This document shows, piece after piece, positions 58,859 through 64,000 of a stretch of 64,000 bases of DNA. Position 1 is the stretch's first letter, and every line of letters begins with the position of its first letter. This DNA comes from an uncultured Acidimicrobiaceae bacterium (GTDB taxonomy: Bacteria > Actinomycetota > Acidimicrobiia > Spongiisociales > SHLN01), in assembly GCA_947259275.1 (NCBI GenBank), contig CAMYMH010000004.1, forward strand, positions 122,412-186,411. Reading direction: 5' to 3'. The notes beneath the pieces are model-generated. The model was not told where the DNA came from and made no database searches. It saw only the letters and a list, made by a program, of their open reading frames with translations. The position numbers were made by a program, and so were the translations under genes.

Positions 58859-59653
58859 ATGAAGCCCTGGAATCGTCGCGCCCTCACCTCACTGGCGGTT
58901 GCACTGCTGGCCACCGCCTGCACGTCGGCTTCCCGCCCCGAGGCGGCGTTGCTGCCTGAGTTGCCGAGTACCACTCTCTCCCCGACCACCACCACCCGGC
59001 CGCCGGAATCCACCACCAGCACCCTCCCCGAAGCGGGTCCCGATGTCATCGCCTGGCTGGCCCCCGACGCCCCGGGCGAGACACTGATCGAAGCGGTGGC
59101 CGCCTGGGAGGGGATCGGCCGGGCTGAGTTGGTCACCAGCCAGGCGGCGCTCGAGGAATTCGTCCACCTCTACGCCGACCGGCCCGAGCTGGTCGAGGGG
59201 GTGGATGGAACCACGCTGCCACCTTCCATCCGACTCGAGCTGACCCATCCGTCGTTCCTGGGTGAGATCACCGGCCAGTTGCGATCGTTGTCTGATGTGG
59301 ATGAGGTCACCACCGCGGTCACTCCGGCCTGCAACGCGTTCCCGGACTGGAACGTCGTGCTGTTCGTCGAGGAAGATCGAGACCTCACCCGCCTGCGCAA
59401 CGAGCTGCTGGCGACCGACGGGATCGACGAGCTCGCCATCGTCGGCCGCGCGGAGGCCTACGCCGAATACCTCGACCGCTTCTCTGCTCAACCCGGCCTG
59501 GCAGGCGTCATCACGGTTCAAGACATGTCCGTGTCGCTGCGGGCTCATACCTCAAACCCGGTGACTCTTTCGCTGCTGGCTAGTCGGTTCGAACATGATG
59601 CCGCCGTCAGGGGAATCCACGTCTTCCCCCCCGGCGCGCCCGGCTGCGGCTGA
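58859..59653 (+). CDS. Lipoprotein with FtsX-ectodomain-like region
   Basis: 264 residues from ATG 58859. The signal RRALTSLAVALLATAC gives a lipid cysteine near residue 20; then a Ser/Thr/Pro linker, a first unassigned domain (about 60-160) and a C-terminal region (WNVVLFVEEDRDLTRLRNEL, ELAIVGRAEAYAEYLDRFSA, then residues up to GIHVFP). That region follows the strand-helix pattern of the FtsX extracellular domain, but without FtsX's membrane helices. The ATG at 58787 is in frame but would bury the signal. A role regulating cell-wall hydrolases is possible by analogy only. Confidence 0.7.
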   Translation: MKPWNRRALTSLAVALLATACTSASRPEAALLPELPSTTLSPTTTTRPPESTTSTLPEAGPDVIAWLAPDAPGETLIEAVAAWEGIGRAELVTSQAALEEFVHLYADRPELVEGVDGTTLPPSIRLELTHPSFLGEITGQLRSLSDVDEVTTAVTPACNAFPDWNVVLFVEEDRDLTRLRNELLATDGIDELAIVGRAEAYAEYLDRFSAQPGLAGVITVQDMSVSLRAHTSNPVTLSLLASRFEHDAAVRGIHVFPPGAPGCG

Positions 59654-59715
59654 ATCCCGCCTTCCGAGAAGCCTGCGCAGCGAAAAACTCCTGGGGCTAG
59701 CGGGATTGGGCTCCC

Positions 59716-59721
59716 TAAGCT
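59716..59721 (+). promoter_or_regulatory. -10 box TAAGCT, leaderless start of the suf genes
   Basis: TAAGCT, seven bases, ATG 59729. It shows sufC-sufS-sufU is transcribed on its own here. Confidence 0.5.
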
Positions 59722-59728
59722 CTCTCCG

Positions 59729-60511
59729 ATGGAATCCATGCTCACTGTGACGAACCTGCACGTTTCGGTCGAAGGAACTCCCATCCTCAATGGGATCGAC
59801 CTCGAGCTGGAACGGGGGGCAATCCACGCGGTTATGGGCCCAAACGGCTCAGGAAAGTCGACGCTGGCGGCCGTTCTCATGGGCAACCCCGCCTACGAGG
59901 TCACGGACGGAAGCGTCATCTTCAAAGGCCGGGAGCTCGTGGCCGCCGATGACTGGACCGACGAGCAAATCGCCGAGGTGACACCCACCGAGCGCGGCAA
60001 GGCCGGCATGTTCCTCGCTTTTCAGTATCCCGAAGAAATCCCCGGTGTCACCATCGTCAATTTCCTTCGTCGGGCGCTCTCCAACCGCACCGGCGTCGAG
60101 CTGACCGTGCTCGAGCTGCGTTTGAAGGTGGCCGACACCATGCGGGACCTCGGCATGGACCCCAGCTTCGCCGACCGGTACCTGAACGAGGGCTTCTCGG
60201 GCGGAGAGCGCAAGCGGAACGAGGTGCTGCAGATGGCAGTGCTCGAGCCCGAGCTGGCGATCATGGATGAGACCGACTCCGGCCTCGACATCGACGCGCT
60301 GCGCGTGGTAGCCGACGGTGTCAACCGGCTTCGCAGCCCCGAACGATCCTTCCTCGTGATCACTCACTATCAGCGTCTCCTCGAGTACATCACCCCCGAC
60401 GTCGTCCACATACTCCTCGACGGCAAGATCGTCGAGACCGGTGGACCCGAACTGGCCGCCCGGGTTGAGGGTGAGGGATACGAGGCCTACCGGGCAGCCG
60501 TCGGGGCGTAA
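59729..60511 (+). CDS. sufC: Fe-S cluster assembly ATPase SufC
   Basis: ABC-type ATPase of the SufBCD scaffold. 260 residues. Walker A at about 37-45 (GPNGSGKST), GKAGMFLAFQYPEEIPGV (the SufC-typical Q-loop), signature FSGGERKR and Walker B LAIMDETDSGLDIDAL. sufB and sufD are not upstream, where they usually lie; they must be elsewhere. First gene of sufC-sufS-sufU. Confidence 0.95.
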   Translation: MESMLTVTNLHVSVEGTPILNGIDLELERGAIHAVMGPNGSGKSTLAAVLMGNPAYEVTDGSVIFKGRELVAADDWTDEQIAEVTPTERGKAGMFLAFQYPEEIPGVTIVNFLRRALSNRTGVELTVLELRLKVADTMRDLGMDPSFADRYLNEGFSGGERKRNEVLQMAVLEPELAIMDETDSGLDIDALRVVADGVNRLRSPERSFLVITHYQRLLEYITPDVVHILLDGKIVETGGPELAARVEGEGYEAYRAAVGA

Positions 60512-60518
60512 GACCGTC

Positions 60519-61745
60519 GTGACCGACCTCGCCGACCTTCGCTCAGACTTCCCCATCCTCGACCAGAAGATGAACGGACACCCGCTCATCTATCTCGATT
60601 CAGCGTCCACTTCGCAAAAACCCAACGCCGTCATCGATGCCATCGATGACTTCTACCGCACCACCAACGCCAACGTTCACCGCGGAGCCTATGGGCTTTC
60701 CAACGACGCGACCGATCGCTACGAGGCGGCCCGCGCCCGGGTGGCTGCTTTCGTCAACGCCGATGCCGGTGAGGTCGCCTTCAACCGTGGTACCACTTCG
60801 GCGCTGAACCAGGTCGCCTATGGCTGGGGCCTCTACAACCTGAAGCCGGGTGACCGGGTGCTGCTCACTCTGATGGAGCACCATGCCAATATCGTTCCGT
60901 GGCAGCTGGTGAGCCGTCACACCGGTGCCGAGCTGGTCTACGTTCCCCACACCGGCGACTACACCCTCGACCTGGATGCCTTCACCGAGTTGTTGGACGA
61001 CCGGGTCAAGGTGGTCGGAGTGACCGCCATGTCGAACGTGCTCGGCACCATCAACCCGGTTCGGCAGATCGCGGATGCCGCCCACCAGATTGGTGCCCTG
61101 GTGGTGGTCGACGCCGCCCAGGCAGTTCCGCACGTGGCCGTCGACGTCAGGGCGATGGATGCCGACTTCCTGGCATTCTCAGCCCACAAGATGCTGGGAC
61201 CGACCGGCATTGGTGTGTTGTACGGCAAGGCCGAGCTGCTGGAGACGATGGAGCCGGCTGAAGGCGGCGGCGAGATGATCAGCGACGTCCAGCTGGACTC
61301 TTCAACCTGGGCGGCGGTGCCGCACAAGTTCGAGGCCGGCACGCCTCCGATCGCCGAAGCCATCGGCCTGGCGGCTGCCGTCGAGTACCTCGAGCGGATC
61401 GGCATGGATGCGGTCCGCAACCACGAAGTCGAGATCACCGGCTACGCCCTCGATCGTCTCGGAGCCATCGACGCGCTCACCATCTACGGCCCAACCGACA
61501 CCTCCAACCGTGGAGGCGCGGTCAGCTTCACGCTCGCCGACATCCACCCCCATGACCTGGCCACGATTCTCGATCAGCGTGGAATTGCCGTCCGGGCCGG
61601 TCACCACTGCGCTCGGCCCTTGGCTCGCTCGCTCAATGCTCCCGCCACCGCTCGGGCCTCGTTCTACATCTACAACGTCCGCTCAGACGTCGATGCGCTC
61701 GTCGACGGGTTGCAGGAAGCCAGGGAGATCTTCGGTGTCGCTTAA
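60519..61745 (+). CDS. sufS: Cysteine desulfurase SufS
   Basis: PLP enzyme taking sulfur from cysteine. 408 residues from GTG 60519. IYLDSASTSQKP, HRGAYGLSNDAT, the PLP lysine in SAHKMLGPTGIGVLYG and the persulfide cysteine in AVRAGHHCARPL are diagnostic of group II desulfurases. Seven bases after sufC; its 3' end overlaps sufU by 11 bases. Passes sulfur to SufU. Confidence 0.95.
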   Translation: MTDLADLRSDFPILDQKMNGHPLIYLDSASTSQKPNAVIDAIDDFYRTTNANVHRGAYGLSNDATDRYEAARARVAAFVNADAGEVAFNRGTTSALNQVAYGWGLYNLKPGDRVLLTLMEHHANIVPWQLVSRHTGAELVYVPHTGDYTLDLDAFTELLDDRVKVVGVTAMSNVLGTINPVRQIADAAHQIGALVVVDAAQAVPHVAVDVRAMDADFLAFSAHKMLGPTGIGVLYGKAELLETMEPAEGGGEMISDVQLDSSTWAAVPHKFEAGTPPIAEAIGLAAAVEYLERIGMDAVRNHEVEITGYALDRLGAIDALTIYGPTDTSNRGGAVSFTLADIHPHDLATILDQRGIAVRAGHHCARPLARSLNAPATARASFYIYNVRSDVDALVDGLQEAREIFGVA

Positions 61746-62184
61746 CGAGCTGTACCGCGAGGTGATCCTGGACCACTACCGGGCCCCCCGTCACCATCAA
61801 CATGTCGACTCGCCCGATGGGACCGCCGAGGGCAAGAACCCGTTGTGTGGCGACGAGGTCACGATTGAGGTGAAGCTGGATGGTGATGTGGTCGCAGCGG
61901 TTGGCGCCATCGGCGTCGGGTGCTCCATCAGCCAGGCGTCGGCGTCGATGATGGCTGAGGCCGTCGATGGCAAGAGTCGCCGCCAAATCGACGAACTCAT
62001 CCGCAAATTCAAAGTGATGATGACCATCGAGGAATCCGACGAGCAAGTGGTGAATACCGAACGGCCGGGAGCCGCCCTCGGGGATCTCGAGGCGCTGCAG
62101 GGTGTTCGCAAGTTCCCCGTCCGGATCAAGTGTGCCGACCTCCCTTGGATAACGCTCGAACAAGCTCTCGAGGCCGCTGAGTGA
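61735..62184 (+). CDS. sufU: SufU zinc-dependent sulfurtransferase
   Basis: 149 residues. Accepts sulfur from SufS and hands it to SufB. The zinc ligands are in NPLCGDE (Cys, Asp), GCSISQASAS (Cys) and RIKCADLPW (Cys), and the SufU-specific stretch after residue 70 (VDGKSRRQIDELIRKF) is present. GTG 61735 lies inside the sufS end. The stop overlaps the following flavoprotein start (GTGA). Confidence 0.94.
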   Translation: MSLNELYREVILDHYRAPRHHQHVDSPDGTAEGKNPLCGDEVTIEVKLDGDVVAAVGAIGVGCSISQASASMMAEAVDGKSRRQIDELIRKFKVMMTIEESDEQVVNTERPGAALGDLEALQGVRKFPVRIKCADLPWITLEQALEAAE

Positions 62185-63203
62185 ACTCCGGCCTGGGTTT
62201 TGGCCTCATTTCCGCCCAGCGGAGTCCGGGCGACCCCCGGTCCTGGACCGACCTCTACCGGGAAGCCCTCGACCTGACCGTTAGGGCAGAGGAGCTTGGT
62301 TACCGATCGGTGTGGACCACCGAACACCACTTCATCGACGACGGCTACATGGCTTCGCTGCTGCCCATGAGCGCGGCGATGGCCGCCAAGACCTCCACCA
62401 TCGAGATCGGCACCGGCGTCATGCTCGCTCCGCTTCATCATCCCCTCCGGTTGGCCGAAGACGCAGCCACCGTGCAGCTCATCAGCGGTGGGCGGCTCAC
62501 CCTCGGGCTCGGACTGGGATGGATGCCGGTGGAGTTTGATGCACTGGGTGCCAACCTCAAACAGCGCGGCCGCGCCATGGACGAAATCCTCACCATCCTC
62601 CCGCAGGCGTGGTCGGGAAGGCCGTTTGCCCACCAGGGAAGCGTCTACCGCTTCCCCTCGATCGGAGTCCGCCCGACCCCGGAGGTGCCGATACCCATCG
62701 TCATCGGCGGCGGAGCCGAAGCGGCCGTGCGGCGAGCCGCCCGGACGACTGAGGGATTCTTCTCCAACGCCTCCCCCGCCCGAGTCGGCGAGCAAGTGGC
62801 CTGGGGCACCGACGAGCTTGCCCGGGCGGGTCGCGATCCTGACAGTTTCCGGTGGATCTACTACACGGTCATGTTTCCGGGAACCAACCCCGATGCCGCC
62901 TGGGAGCGCGGTCGGAGTCATGTCCATGCCATGCGATGGAAGTACGGGGATATGGAGCCCTCGGCCAGCCGGAGCGGCGAGCTACCGGAACCCCCGCCGC
63001 TATCACCGGAGACCGAGGAGAAGCTCCGTGAGTCCACTCTGCTCGGCCGCGGAAGCGATATCGCCGAGCAGATCGCTGGGATCCGAGCCGCGGCCGGGGT
63101 TGATCTCGACATCGTCGCCCGCTCTTATTTCCCAACCTTGAGCTATCCCGAACAGGTTGAGGTAATGGAGCAACTGGCCGACGAGGTCGCACCACTGGTC
63201 TAG
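62181..63203 (+). CDS. LLM-class (luciferase-like) flavin-dependent oxidoreductase
   Basis: 340 residues: YREALDLTVRAEELGYRSVWTTEHHFIDDGYMASL, IEIGTGVMLAPLHHPLRLAEDAATVQLISGGRL and GLGLGWMPVEFDALG are family hallmarks. Binds FMN or F420 and oxidises an unknown substrate. Coupled to sufU by GTGA, so it is expressed with the Fe-S genes; no mechanistic link is evident. Downstream, 63204-63348 holds no gene. Confidence 0.9.
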   Translation: MNSGLGFGLISAQRSPGDPRSWTDLYREALDLTVRAEELGYRSVWTTEHHFIDDGYMASLLPMSAAMAAKTSTIEIGTGVMLAPLHHPLRLAEDAATVQLISGGRLTLGLGLGWMPVEFDALGANLKQRGRAMDEILTILPQAWSGRPFAHQGSVYRFPSIGVRPTPEVPIPIVIGGGAEAAVRRAARTTEGFFSNASPARVGEQVAWGTDELARAGRDPDSFRWIYYTVMFPGTNPDAAWERGRSHVHAMRWKYGDMEPSASRSGELPEPPPLSPETEEKLRESTLLGRGSDIAEQIAGIRAAAGVDLDIVARSYFPTLSYPEQVEVMEQLADEVAPLV

Positions 63204-63348
63204 CGCCACCCGCCTGCCCAGGCGCGCTGAGTCCGAAACTCGTGGATCTTTGCTGATTCTCCTAAATCTGGCGACCACTGTGGCCGAAACATGCCTCTTA
63301 AGCACCTGCTCCGCCCGGCAGGGCATGCTTCCACTGCAGGAGCCCGGC

Positions 63349-64000
63349 ATGGATTTCCCCTTACCCGCCGACGAGGACGATCGTCTCGCCGAACTACAAG
63401 CCTTCGACATCCTCGACACCGGACCGGAGCAGGCCTACGACGACATCACCTTCCTCGCCTCACAGATATGTGGCACCCCGATCGCGGTGGTGAGCTTTGT
63501 AGACACGGATCGCCAGTGGTTCAAGTCGCGGTTGGGACTCGACGTGGACGACACTCCTCGCGACGAGGCGTTCTGTGCCCATGCAGTCGTGCAGCCAACC
63601 GAGCTGCTGGTGGTGACCGACGCCCAGGAAGACCCCCGCTTCTCCTACATTCCTCTCGTCACGTCCGCAGCCGGCATTCGCTTCTATGCCGGCGCTCCCC
63701 TCATAACTTCGACCGGCAGAGCCCTCGGAACGCTCTGCGTCATGGACCGAGAGCCACGCCAATTGACGCCCGGCCAGGAAAAGGCACTTCGGGCGCTCGC
63801 TCGTCAGGTCATGGCCCAGCTCGAGCTGCGCGGCATCGTGGTCGAATTGAAGCGCAGGGCCGAGGAGCGCCTGGTGTACGAGGGGCTACTCGAGGACTAC
63901 CAGCGGAAGCTCGAGGACAATCTGGCAACCGTGTCCGAGCAGAGCATGACCGATCCCCTTACGGGCCTGCGGAATCGCCGAGCCTTCCTCGAGGCACTCG
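63349..64000 (+). CDS. GAF-GGDEF diguanylate cyclase, 5' part
   Basis: 217 residues visible; the gene runs off the window. A GAF domain (about 15-165): FDILDTGPEQAYDDITFLASQIC, VSFVDTDRQWFKSRLGL, PRDEAFCAHAV and YAGAPLITSTGRALGTLCVMD. A coiled linker (about 165-198) leads to TDPLTGLRNRRAFLE (from T201), the opening of a GGDEF domain that makes cyclic di-GMP. The GGDEF motif itself is beyond the edge, so activity cannot be judged. ATG 63349 has AGGAG eight bases upstream; an in-frame ATG at 63325 is less likely. Confidence 0.88.
   Translation, partial: MDFPLPADEDDRLAELQAFDILDTGPEQAYDDITFLASQICGTPIAVVSFVDTDRQWFKSRLGLDVDDTPRDEAFCAHAVVQPTELLVVTDAQEDPRFSYIPLVTSAAGIRFYAGAPLITSTGRALGTLCVMDREPRQLTPGQEKALRALARQVMAQLELRGIVVELKRRAEERLVYEGLLEDYQRKLEDNLATVSEQSMTDPLTGLRNRRAFLEAL

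Overview
The window looks like a chromosomal segment of a high-GC actinobacterium. Frequent GTG/TTG starts, many start codons sitting just after a TANNNT box (leaderless-type promoters), SufU-type Fe-S assembly, a biotin-dependent acyl-CoA carboxylase next to its biotin ligase, and secreted proteins with 'GDWDGDG..D' repeats together suggest an uncultured Acidimicrobiia-like lineage. That placement is inference; no rRNA or tRNA gene is present to test it. I see no prophage, CRISPR array or complete insertion sequence; one decayed IS256-type transposase tail is present.

Layout. 1-3.8 kb: biotin ligase (partial) divergent from the propionyl/acyl-CoA carboxylase beta and alpha genes. 3.9-6.2 kb: transposase relic, an NTF2-like lipoprotein and a ribbon-helix-helix/MazF-type toxin-antitoxin pair. 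6.3-10.9 kb: methylmalonyl-CoA mutase catalytic subunit, a bifunctional penicillin-binding protein and a small hypothetical gene. 11.3-12.5 kb: a rhodanese-MoeB/ThiF fusion. 12.9-38 kb: a cell-envelope region with about eight glycosyltransferases, UDP-GlcNAc 2-epimerase, an ABC polysaccharide exporter (Wzm/Wzt type) and a polyprenyl-phosphate sugar transferase. It is interspersed with four secreted proteins (SpoIID-like, CAP, GH26-like, M15 peptidase) that share one C-terminal repeat module. 38-45 kb: leucyl aminopeptidase, cobalamin adenosyltransferase, a membrane protein, an SRPBCC protein, an FKBP lipoprotein, transketolase and a terpenoid-cyclase-like protein. 45.5-50.5 kb: lipoate/2-oxoacid dehydrogenase cluster (lpd, E2, and a LipB-LipA fusion). 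50.8-53.2 kb: small proteins and an alpha/beta hydrolase. 53.4-58.8 kb: an isobutyryl-CoA-mutase-type subunit, a DsbB-like/thioredoxin disulfide module and an acyl-CoA dehydrogenase. 58.8-63.2 kb: an FtsX-ectodomain-like lipoprotein, sufC-sufS-sufU and a luciferase-like flavoprotein. 63.3 kb to the end: the start of a GAF-GGDEF diguanylate cyclase.

How it fits together. Carboxylase, two B12 mutases, cobalamin adenosyltransferase, E2/E3/LipBA and acyl-CoA dehydrogenase outline branched-chain and odd-chain acyl-CoA catabolism to succinyl-CoA. The 13-38 kb genes would build, export and remodel a surface polysaccharide and cell wall. The intergenic DNA is unusual: arrays of seven-base units, a 61-bp tandem repeat present at two loci in opposite orientation, and clusters of short hairpins assembled from shared words. 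These, the shared secreted C-terminal module, the LipB-LipA fusion and the leaderless start signature are the observations most worth following up.
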